From the NCBI GenBank assembly GCA_023251155.1, contig JAHEZH010000024.1, positions 1 through 43,243 of the forward strand: DNA of 43,243 nt, read 5' to 3'. Both the position numbers and the translations under genes were made by a program. Below the pieces are notes generated by a model. That model ran no database searches. It saw only the letters and a program-made list of their open reading frames with translations, and was not told the origin of the DNA. Every line of letters starts with the position of its first letter. The stretch's first letter is position 1. Shown piece by piece: positions 18,894 to 24,300 of this stretch. The DNA comes from Flammeovirgaceae bacterium (GTDB lineage Bacteria > Bacteroidota > Bacteroidia > Cytophagales > Cyclobacteriaceae).

Positions 18894-19487
18894 ATGGGAT
18901 TACAAATTTACCACGTAGCAGACAACCAACTGATTGAAGGGTGCAAAAGGCGGGATCAGCATGCCCAGCGCTTCCTTTACGAACATTTTTCCGGAAAAAT
19001 GTTTGCGCTCTGCTGCCGGTATGTGAAAGACAAAATGGAGGCCGAAGATGTATTGATCACTGCATTCACCAAAATCTTTGAACGCATTGATCAGTTTAAG
19101 AATGAAGGAAGTTTTGAAGGATGGATCAGACGTATTGTAGTCAATGAATCGCTCACGTATCTGCGCAAAAACAAAAGCATGTACCTGGAAACAGACATTG
19201 AAGCTGCCGATCGTGAGCCTGATTATGAAGCATTGGATAGTCAGCTGCAAGCCGATGATCTTTTGAAACTGATTGCCGATCTGCCCGCAGGATACCGGAT
19301 CGTGTTCAACATGTATTCCATTGATGGTTACTCGCACAAAGAGATTGCCGATCAATTGGGAATAACCGAGAGCACTTCCAAATCGCAGTTAAGCAGAGCG
19401 CGTGTAGTCCTTCAAAAAGCGTTGATGGAAATGGAGACCGATGTAAAAACAAAGCGTCATGAGCAACAAAGTGGACAAGCTATTTAA
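18894..19487 (+). CDS. ECF-type RNA polymerase sigma factor
   Basis: A 197-residue sigma-70 family factor of the extracytoplasmic function group. Region 2 is clear: DQHAQRFLYEHFSGKMFALCCRYVKD followed by AEDVLITAFTKIFERIDQFK and the WIRRIVVNESLTYLR block (about residues 25-100). Region 4 has LPAGYRIVFNMYSIDGYSHKEIADQLGITESTSKSQLSRAR (about 130-170), the helix-turn-helix for the -35 element. The next gene starts inside the last 29 bases of this one and encodes a single-pass membrane protein that is a good anti-sigma candidate, followed by an outer-membrane barrel. The triad looks like an envelope-stress switch. The start at ATG 18894 is the first in frame near the conserved N-terminus. Confidence 0.93.
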   Translation: MGLQIYHVADNQLIEGCKRRDQHAQRFLYEHFSGKMFALCCRYVKDKMEAEDVLITAFTKIFERIDQFKNEGSFEGWIRRIVVNESLTYLRKNKSMYLETDIEAADREPDYEALDSQLQADDLLKLIADLPAGYRIVFNMYSIDGYSHKEIADQLGITESTSKSQLSRARVVLQKALMEMETDVKTKRHEQQSGQAI

Positions 19488-20157
19488 AGAAAAGTTAGGA
19501 GAGCATTCACTTTCTCCTTCGGCTAAAGCGTGGGAAAAAATAGAAGCTAACCTGGCAAAAAAAAATAAAGGAGTCATCTGGTTCCGTGTAGCCGCTGTAT
19601 TGGCTTTGGTTGGTCTGCTCACATTTATCTGGATCCGGAAGGAAAAAACCGCTTTGCCCGATCAAATGGCAAACCAAGACCAGGTAAAAACTGAAAAAGA
19701 AAAACCGGCTCCTGTTAAAGAGAAAGCAGCGAAGCAACTACTTCCTTCCATCACGCAGCAAACGGTTAAGAAAGAAAACAACACCCTTTCTAAAAAGAAA
19801 CACCAGAACACCATTAACCCAGAACCGGTTTCACCTAAAACAAACAACGAACAGCCTGCTCTGGCAGTGATGAACGAAAAGAAGGAGGAAGTGCCGGTCA
19901 TCACCACCGAAGTGAAAAGTGCGCAGGTAACCACTCCCAAATCAATCAAGCTCACGTTTTCCTTGCCTTCGCTAAAAGAAGAGGTGAATGAAGCTGAGCA
20001 GGCAGTAGCGGCAACCGAAGAGAAGAAAAGCACTTTACAGAAAGCAGTCAATGATATCCGCACAGGCGATGTATTGGGTAGTCTGCGTGATGCAAAGGAC
20101 GATTTGTTTGCCTGGGAATTCAAAAAAGACAAAACCAAAAAGACGACATTGAATTGA
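19459..20157 (+). CDS. Putative anti-sigma factor, single-pass membrane protein
   Basis: A 232-residue protein whose start overlaps the ECF sigma factor gene by 29 bases. The N-terminal ~37 residues are cytoplasmic and contain a helical SPSAKAWEKIEANLAKKN segment, followed by one membrane helix (about 38-59). The remainder is a highly charged, lysine- and glutamate-rich low-complexity region, presumably periplasmic. This topology, and translational coupling to the sigma gene, are what is expected of an anti-sigma factor that holds its sigma at the membrane; there is no recognisable zinc-binding anti-sigma motif, so the call rests on context and topology. Similar proteins are common after ECF genes in Cytophagales-type genomes. 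Confidence 0.7.
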   Translation: MSNKVDKLFKEKLGEHSLSPSAKAWEKIEANLAKKNKGVIWFRVAAVLALVGLLTFIWIRKEKTALPDQMANQDQVKTEKEKPAPVKEKAAKQLLPSITQQTVKKENNTLSKKKHQNTINPEPVSPKTNNEQPALAVMNEKKEEVPVITTEVKSAQVTTPKSIKLTFSLPSLKEEVNEAEQAVAATEEKKSTLQKAVNDIRTGDVLGSLRDAKDDLFAWEFKKDKTKKTTLN

Positions 20158-20214
20158 GTGATTTCATTATCCCGCCATTCGGTGCCGATTGACTAACCAT
20201 TAACTACAACAATC

Positions 20215-21213
20215 ATGAAACGATTACTTGCAATAGCGATACTAGCACTTACTTTTTATCATTCCACGTTCAGCCAAAATGCCGATACTGTAGAAATCCA
20301 TGTAGGTGATTCCAGTAAAGTCACTTTCCGGGTTCAGAATAAAAAAGACCTGGAGACGTTGAAGAAATACGACTTTCAAGCCGTAGTCCATGACCTGGTT
20401 TCAAAACTGGAACAGCGTGATAGTTCTTCACTGAAAAAACCGGCCAGCGATTACCTTACATCAAACACTTCTGTTGCCACTACGGACACTGCTCCTGAGG
20501 AAGAAACCTGGGAAGAGAATACTTATCGCAGTAAAAGAGATCGCCGAAGAGACCGTTATCATTATCGAAGACGCACCTATCATTCCATCAACTTTGATTT
20601 GGGTACTAACAATTATTTATCCGATGGAAAATTCCCGGATGAAAACAATAACCTCTATTCCGTCAAGCCATGGGGATCGTGGTACGTGGGTATCAACTCC
20701 ATTCAACGCTCACGTGTGGCTGGAAAATTCTTTGTAGAATGGGGAGGAGGAGTAAGCTGGTACAACTTCAAATTTCAAAACCCTGGCGTGCTGATGTCAA
20801 AAGATAATAACAGTGTGCTCTTCACTGAAGATCCACGCGATGTGGATTTCAAGAAAAGTAAATTGACGGCCTGCTATCTCAATTTATCGCTGGTACCGGT
20901 GATCGATTTCGGAGGCAACCGCAGAAAGTCAATGATGTTTGACAGCGATCATTCGGAATCCGTACGTTTTGGTGCCGGGCCTTACATTGGTTACCGCATC
21001 GGCAGCTATACCAAACAAGTGTATAAGGAAGAAGGCGATAAACAAAAAGACCGCAATCACGACAGCTTTTATTTGGATAACATTCGTTACGGTGTGCGCT
21101 TCCAGTTTGGGTTCAGCGATGTGGATCTGTTCTTCAACTATGACCTCAACGAACTATTCGTTGCCAATAAAGGACCAAAGTTAAACGCCTTCAGCTTCGG
21201 AATTACTTTATAA
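20215..21213 (+). CDS. Predicted outer-membrane beta-barrel protein
   Basis: A 332-residue exported protein with signal peptide (MKRLLAIAILALTFYHSTFSQ). Residues 22-110 form a charged, helical periplasmic segment ending in an arginine-rich patch (RSKRDRRRDRYHYRRR). From about residue 120 on, alternating short amphipathic strands dominate (SINFDLGTNNYL, GSWYVGINSIQRSRVAGKFFVEWGGGVSWYNF, SVRFGAGPYIGYRIGSYT, VRFQFGFSDVDLFFNYD), with the last strand AFSFGITL at the end, as expected of a barrel inserted in the outer membrane. It is the third gene of the sigma/anti-sigma set, and could be the regulated target or the sensor. A terminator follows. Confidence 0.82.
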   Translation: MKRLLAIAILALTFYHSTFSQNADTVEIHVGDSSKVTFRVQNKKDLETLKKYDFQAVVHDLVSKLEQRDSSSLKKPASDYLTSNTSVATTDTAPEEETWEENTYRSKRDRRRDRYHYRRRTYHSINFDLGTNNYLSDGKFPDENNNLYSVKPWGSWYVGINSIQRSRVAGKFFVEWGGGVSWYNFKFQNPGVLMSKDNNSVLFTEDPRDVDFKKSKLTACYLNLSLVPVIDFGGNRRKSMMFDSDHSESVRFGAGPYIGYRIGSYTKQVYKEEGDKQKDRNHDSFYLDNIRYGVRFQFGFSDVDLFFNYDLNELFVANKGPKLNAFSFGITL

Positions 21214-21231
21214 CCAAATTCACCATCACTG

Positions 21232-21272
21232 AAAGGCAGGAGCAATGATTCCATTACTCCTGCCTTTTGTTC
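21232..21272 (+). terminator. Intrinsic terminator after the beta-barrel gene
   Basis: AAAGGCAGGAG (21232-21242) and CTCCTGCCTTT (21257-21267) pair perfectly over 11 bp, followed by TTGTTCTTT. It lies between convergent genes, and the AAA-start of the left arm means it may also act weakly in the other direction. Confidence 0.88.
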
Positions 21273-21273
21273 T

Positions 21274-21774
21274 TTAAACCAGTTCGCCTTTTAAAATCAG
21301 TTCACGCTCATCCCCCTTCAGTTGAAGCTGACCGCTTAATCGTTTGGGTGTTGGCCGTTGAAGTAAGATATAGAGAAGGCAGATCATGAAAAATCCAATA
21401 AACCACTCTTCTGCCGTAAGCATAAAACCAACAAGCACAATCACCGATGATGAAACCCCTATGCTCATTTTCAAGGTAGTGAGTGACGCATACCTGTCCA
21501 GCCTGTCTCCCATTCCTTTCATTTGCCGGATACTTTTTAATTTTAAATACACAACCAAGTGAACACTTGTTAGTTCGAGCACAGCTACAAAAGGCACTAT
21601 TATTTTCAAGTAAAATACAATCTCTTCATCCAGTAACACCAGATTCAAATGGGCAAATCGCTGAAAGAGATACTGGGTAATTAATAGTACCAGAGGCAGC
21701 AATAGCAATGCATAACACCGGCTTTGCAGTCGATAAAAGTATTCCTTGATGGAAGAAAATTTCATGTGTTTCAA
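21274..21774 (-). CDS. Four-helix membrane protein of unknown function
   Basis: A 166-residue integral membrane protein. Four hydrophobic helices can be seen: about residues 21-40, 53-75, 105-120 and 124-140, arranged as two pairs, with a basic loop (LKLKSIRQMKGMGDRLDRY) between them that should be cytoplasmic by the positive-inside rule. The C-terminus is a short soluble tail. I do not recognise the family. The ATG at 21774 is followed three codons later by another; either may be used. It is transcribed alone, convergent with the barrel gene, with 170 bases to the TetR gene that diverges from it. Confidence 0.7.
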   Translation of the reverse strand: MKHMKFSSIKEYFYRLQSRCYALLLLPLVLLITQYLFQRFAHLNLVLLDEEIVFYLKIIVPFVAVLELTSVHLVVYLKLKSIRQMKGMGDRLDRYASLTTLKMSIGVSSSVIVLVGFMLTAEEWFIGFFMICLLYILLQRPTPKRLSGQLQLKGDERELILKGELV

Positions 21775-21945
21775 CTTTATATTATATTGAGCGCTATCGG
21801 AATAAAAATCAATCCTGGTCTTACTTTCAGTTCAATAGCGTTGTGAAATACCTTGCTTAACCGAGTTGAAAGATCGCCTCACGGCTGATGGATATTTCAA
21901 GTATCAAAATTAATTATTTATCTTCGGGATTAATTGATCGGAAAG

Positions 21946-22545
21946 ATGGGAACGTTGGACACTTTAAACTCGCTATCACGCAAAGAACAAGTTATTCGTA
22001 AAGCAGCTGAACTGTTTCGGATAAAAGGTTATGCGGCTTCCTCCATGCGCGATCTGGCGCAAATGCTTGGCATTGAAGCAGCAAGCCTTTACTCACACAT
22101 TCGTTCCAAAGAAGAAATACTTCAAAGCCTTTGCTTCGACATGGCCACCGAATTCCGTAAGTCACTGGAAGAAGTAGAAAAACAAAACGTAGGGGCCAGC
22201 GAAAAGCTGAAAAACGGTATCATCGGCCACATACAAGTGATGGCCAAAGACCTTACTGCTTCTGCTGTTTTCATGAATGAGCACCGTCACCTGAGTGCCC
22301 CTTTCCTTCGTGATTTTCTTTTGCTTCGTATCAATTACATCAACCGCTTTAAAAACATTATTGAAGAGGGGGTAAAAACAGGAGAGTTTAAAGAGTCGAT
22401 TGATAAAAAACTGGCGGTGATGACGCTCTTCAGTTCACTGAACTGGATGCCTCAATGGTATGATCCCTATAGTCATATTGTGCCTGCCGACCTGGGTAAG
22501 CAACTGGCCGATATGCTGGTGAATGGATTGAAGAAAGAAGGATAA
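21946..22545 (+). CDS. TetR/AcrR-family transcriptional regulator
   Basis: A 199-residue regulator. The N-terminal DNA-binding domain is standard TetR: VIRKAAELFRIKGYAASSMRDLAQMLGIEAASLYSHIRSKEEIL (about residues 15-58). The ligand-binding half includes EHRHLSAPFLRDFLLLRINYINRFKNIIEEGVKTGEF and ends in SLNWMPQWYDPYSHIVPADLGKQLADMLVNGL, a pattern shared with regulators of lipid, phenylacetate or steroid breakdown (KstR2/PaaR-like groups), so an acyl-CoA ligand is plausible. I prefer ATG at 21946 to a TTG at 21934. A TATCTTCG sequence at 21919-21926 resembles the Bacteroidota -7 element. No target genes are adjacent on the same strand. Confidence 0.9.
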   Translation: MGTLDTLNSLSRKEQVIRKAAELFRIKGYAASSMRDLAQMLGIEAASLYSHIRSKEEILQSLCFDMATEFRKSLEEVEKQNVGASEKLKNGIIGHIQVMAKDLTASAVFMNEHRHLSAPFLRDFLLLRINYINRFKNIIEEGVKTGEFKESIDKKLAVMTLFSSLNWMPQWYDPYSHIVPADLGKQLADMLVNGLKKEG

Positions 22546-22605
22546 TCCGCTCAAATACCATTTACGTTAGTTCGCTCCGCAAATATTCCTGCGGAAAATC
22601 CGTAG

Positions 22606-22845
22606 TTAATTCCAACACAAATACGGTCCCGAAAGAAGTTCCACTTCGCGAATCACTGCTTTGAATGCTTCGTAAGGAGAATCGAAGCAGGATTGCAAAT
22701 AGGCTACGGTGCTGCTGTCTTCAGGCAATTCATTATTCATCCACTTCCAGATATCATCTGCCATGATCAGCAGCTCGTTGGAATGAAACCTGGGATAGTA
22801 TTTGTACAACACATCAAGCGCCAGAAGGAAGTGAAGGTATTTCAT
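22606..22845 (-). CDS. Small conserved-looking protein, function unknown
   Basis: A 79-residue soluble, mostly helical protein (MKYLHFLLALDVLYKYYPRF at the start, SPYEAFKAVIREVELLSGPY near the end). Composition is protein-like, with many aromatic residues and no low-complexity tract; the opposite strand also has an open frame (22693-22902), but it has a poorer composition. I do not recognise the family and nothing adjacent explains it. It is convergent with the TetR gene, 60 bases away. Confidence 0.6.
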   Translation of the reverse strand: MKYLHFLLALDVLYKYYPRFHSNELLIMADDIWKWMNNELPEDSSTVAYLQSCFDSPYEAFKAVIREVELLSGPYLCWN

Positions 22846-22861
22846 AAAGGTTTCCCTCTAA

Positions 22862-23146
22862 ATTGTACCGAATATCGAAGATCAGGAAGGCTTCATCGCT
22901 AATTGGGTAAAAAAGTTTTTGAACGGTAAGATAAAGACTACATTAGCGAAAGAGAGTACTTCAGCTAAAGACATCTACCGCACCAGGGGTGATGAGCCGA
23001 TGGAGGCGTGAGAATACGCTGTTTGTGTAGCCGTGAAGTGGAAGAAATATTCAGACAATACCAGACGGGATCATTCGTTTTATGTACTGTCTGAACAACC
23101 ACCTCGAAAAAGTGTTAGTAAAGTTGTTGAGGAACCTAAATTTTGA
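22862..23146 (+). pseudogene. Possible broken small gene with an in-frame TGA
   Basis: This otherwise empty 300-base stretch holds one frame that reads like protein for 94 codons but is split by a TGA at 23009-23011. The first part (49 codons) gives a hydrophilic sequence with EDQEGFIANWVKKFLNG and DIYRTRGDEPMEA. The second (44 codons, ending with TGA at 23144-23146) includes KWKKYSDNTRRDHSFYVLSE. There is no ATG, GTG or TTG at the beginning: the frame is closed by TAA at 22859 and the first codons are ATT GTA. A TTG at 22919 and a GTG at 23033 could start two short separate peptides instead. Missing start plus internal stop suggest decay; a chance open frame in AT-rich DNA remains possible. 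Confidence 0.3.
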
Positions 23147-23149
23147 AAT

Positions 23150-23494
23150 ATGAAACCACAAGTAAAATTGATCGATCTGTTGATGGTCGTGACGGGGTTG
23201 GTTGGAGCGGTGTTGATCTGGTTGCATATCGATCCAAGAGGTACCCTGTTGTATCTGAGTTTTTTATTCTTCGGCTCAAGCCGTGTGATTGAGTTTTTCT
23301 CTACCAATCATTTCGAACGCAACAACCTGAAAGAGGTATTAAAATTAGTCACCTCCGTATTGATTACGATCATTGCAGGCTCTCACCTGATCATCGGTGG
23401 CAAACCGATGTTCGGAGTACTTTCGTTGCTCGTATTGCTGCTGGCCTTCTCTACCCTGGAGCCGCAGAACGATGCCGAATCAGAGACACTGTAA
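23150..23494 (+). CDS. Small membrane protein of unknown function
   Basis: A 114-residue integral membrane protein with four hydrophobic segments: about residues 8-25 (LLMVVTGLVGAVLIWL), 32-50, 64-80 (LVTSVLITIIAGSHLII) and 86-103, with short polar loops and a small acidic C-terminal tail. I do not recognise the family. It is followed 29 bases later by a DinB-fold gene on the same strand, so the two may share a transcript. It starts 3 bases after the end of a possible broken reading frame. Confidence 0.75.
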   Translation: MKPQVKLIDLLMVVTGLVGAVLIWLHIDPRGTLLYLSFLFFGSSRVIEFFSTNHFERNNLKEVLKLVTSVLITIIAGSHLIIGGKPMFGVLSLLVLLLAFSTLEPQNDAESETL

Positions 23495-23523
23495 ATCATC
23501 CCTCACTACTGGTATCTTTCCTG

Positions 23524-23973
23524 ATGGAAAAAGTGATTCATGAACTTCGTGAACTGATTGCCGCATCCGTACTCTTGCTGAAAGATATTCCGGAAAGTGA
23601 TTTTTCGTCAAAGCCGGTTTCGCACAGGTGGAGTAAAAAAGAAATCATGGGGCACCTTATCGACTCTGCTCAAAATAACCTGCGCCGGTTTATTGTATCG
23701 CAATATGAAAGCACTCCTCCGCACATTATTTACCAGCAGGAATTCTGGGTCAGCGCCAACCAATACCAGAAGATGAAAACCAGCGATGTGATTGAGTTAT
23801 GGCGACTCACGAATGCTCAGATCATTTCGGTACTCTCCTCCATGCCTCCCGAAAAACAAGAATTTCTCTGCCAAACCAATGAGCCTAAAACACTTCATTG
23901 GCTGGCCGTAGATTACCTACGCCACACCCGTCATCATTTGAGCCAGGTGGTTTCCATTGGCCTCAACCGGTAA
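23524..23973 (+). CDS. DinB/YfiT-superfamily protein, probable metal-dependent hydrolase or transferase
   Basis: A 149-residue four-helix-bundle protein of the DinB superfamily (DinB_2 type). The three metal-ligand histidines are visible in the usual places: one in the EIMGHLIDSAQNN segment (about residue 44), and two in YLRHTRHHLSQV near the C-terminus (about 134-139). HRWSKKE is the typical entry motif before the first histidine. Members use zinc or nickel and act as thiol-dependent S-transferases or hydrolases in stress defence; this one's substrate is unknown. It follows a small membrane protein and ends before the long leader of the sulfite reductase operon. Confidence 0.88.
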   Translation: MEKVIHELRELIAASVLLLKDIPESDFSSKPVSHRWSKKEIMGHLIDSAQNNLRRFIVSQYESTPPHIIYQQEFWVSANQYQKMKTSDVIELWRLTNAQIISVLSSMPPEKQEFLCQTNEPKTLHWLAVDYLRHTRHHLSQVVSIGLNR

Positions 23974-24031
23974 ACCACTACCCGCCACTCCAAACAAATT
24001 CGCTCTAATGTATTGGATCACAAACAGTTGT

Positions 24032-24090
24032 TCGTAAATAATAATAGCCAATTAGTTACGATAACTATTGATTCTTACGAAGTATCGTAA
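24032..24090. promoter_or_regulatory. Cluster of four TTACGA/TCGTAA half-sites upstream of the sulfite reductase promoter
   Basis: The hexamer TTACGA or its complement occurs four times in 59 bases: TCGTAA at 24032-24037, TTACGA at 24056-24061, TTACGA at 24075-24080 and TCGTAA at 24085-24090. The last two form the perfect 16-bp palindrome TTACGAAGTATCGTAA (24075-24090), which sits exactly between the proposed -33 and -7 promoter elements, where a bound repressor would block RNA polymerase. The regulator is unknown. Confidence 0.5.
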
Positions 24091-24098
24091 TACATTTG
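24068..24098 (+). promoter_or_regulatory. Bacteroidota-type promoter for the sulfite reductase leader
   Basis: TTG at 24068-24070 and TACATTTG at 24091-24098 match the Bacteroidota -33 TTG and -7 TAnnTTTG elements with a 20-base spacer, inside the normal 19-21 range. Transcription would start near 24105, giving a leader of about 195 bases before the reductase ATG and placing the leader peptide start about 20 bases into the RNA. Confidence 0.65.
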
Positions 24099-24125
24099 AC
24101 AAACTCTATTAAGTAGATAGAATTT

Positions 24126-24218
24126 ATGTATTACTCAGCACCCATAGCAACTGAATTTAAAACAGCTCCCTGTTGGCATTGTAAACCACATGCGTATCTA
24201 CCAGCAGGAAAGCTTTAA
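24126..24218 (+). CDS. 30-residue leader peptide with a Cys-Trp-His-Cys run (attenuator control peptide)
   Basis: A complete short reading frame of 30 codons plus TAA, read from ATG 24126, lying in the leader of the sulfite reductase operon. Codons 16-19 are TGT TGG CAT TGT, giving Cys-Trp-His-Cys, in a peptide that reads ...KTAPCWHCKPHAYLPAGKL. The two cysteine codons lie at 24171-24173 and 24180-24182. The stop codon overlaps the RNA segment that would otherwise act as antiterminator. I infer that it is translated to sense cysteinyl-tRNA and has no function as a protein, like the trp, his and thr leader peptides. No Shine-Dalgarno sequence is visible, which is normal here. A free-standing small protein with a CxxC motif is the alternative. 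Confidence 0.65.
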   Translation: MYYSAPIATEFKTAPCWHCKPHAYLPAGKL

Positions 24219-24283
24219 CTCACACATGAACTAATATTTAAACCCGAAGAAGCCTTTCCTGTACAACGGAGAGGCTTTTTTTT
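24164..24283 (+). promoter_or_regulatory. Transcription attenuator (alternative 1:2, 2:3 and 3:4 hairpins)
   Basis: Four RNA segments can pair in mutually exclusive ways. 1:2 - CCTGTTGG (24169-24176) with CCAGCAGG (24201-24208), 8 bp with one G-U, plus AGCT/AGCT (24164-24167 with 24211-24214). 2:3 (antiterminator) - GCAGGAAAGCTT (24204-24215) with 24250-24262, 12 bp including one G-U and one bulged C at 24253. 3:4 (terminator) - 24250-24259 with 24268-24277. A ribosome waiting at the Cys codons covers segment 1, so 2:3 forms and transcription continues. A ribosome that reaches the leader stop covers segment 2, so 3:4 forms and transcription stops. Pairings are seen in the sequence; the mechanism is inferred by analogy with amino-acid biosynthesis attenuators. 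Confidence 0.7.
24250..24283 (+). terminator. Attenuator terminator before the sulfite reductase gene
   Basis: AAGCCTTTCC (24250-24259) pairs with GGAGAGGCTT (24268-24277) over 10 bp with one G-U, an eight-base loop, and then eight Ts (24276-24283). It lies 17 bases before the reductase ATG and after its promoter, so it can only act as a conditional terminator of the leader transcript. Confidence 0.88.
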
Positions 24284-24300
24284 GACCCAAGAAGAACAAA

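Noticed and set aside
23009-23011. Selenocysteine or other recoding at the in-frame TGA
   Set aside because: No conserved family with Sec at this place is recognisable, no SECIS-like hairpin is evident just after the TGA, and the frame also lacks a proper start codon.
24100-24300. A SAM or cobalamin riboswitch in the sulfite reductase leader
   Set aside because: I could not find the conserved core elements of these riboswitches; the short Cys-rich frame and three alternative pairings explain the leader better.
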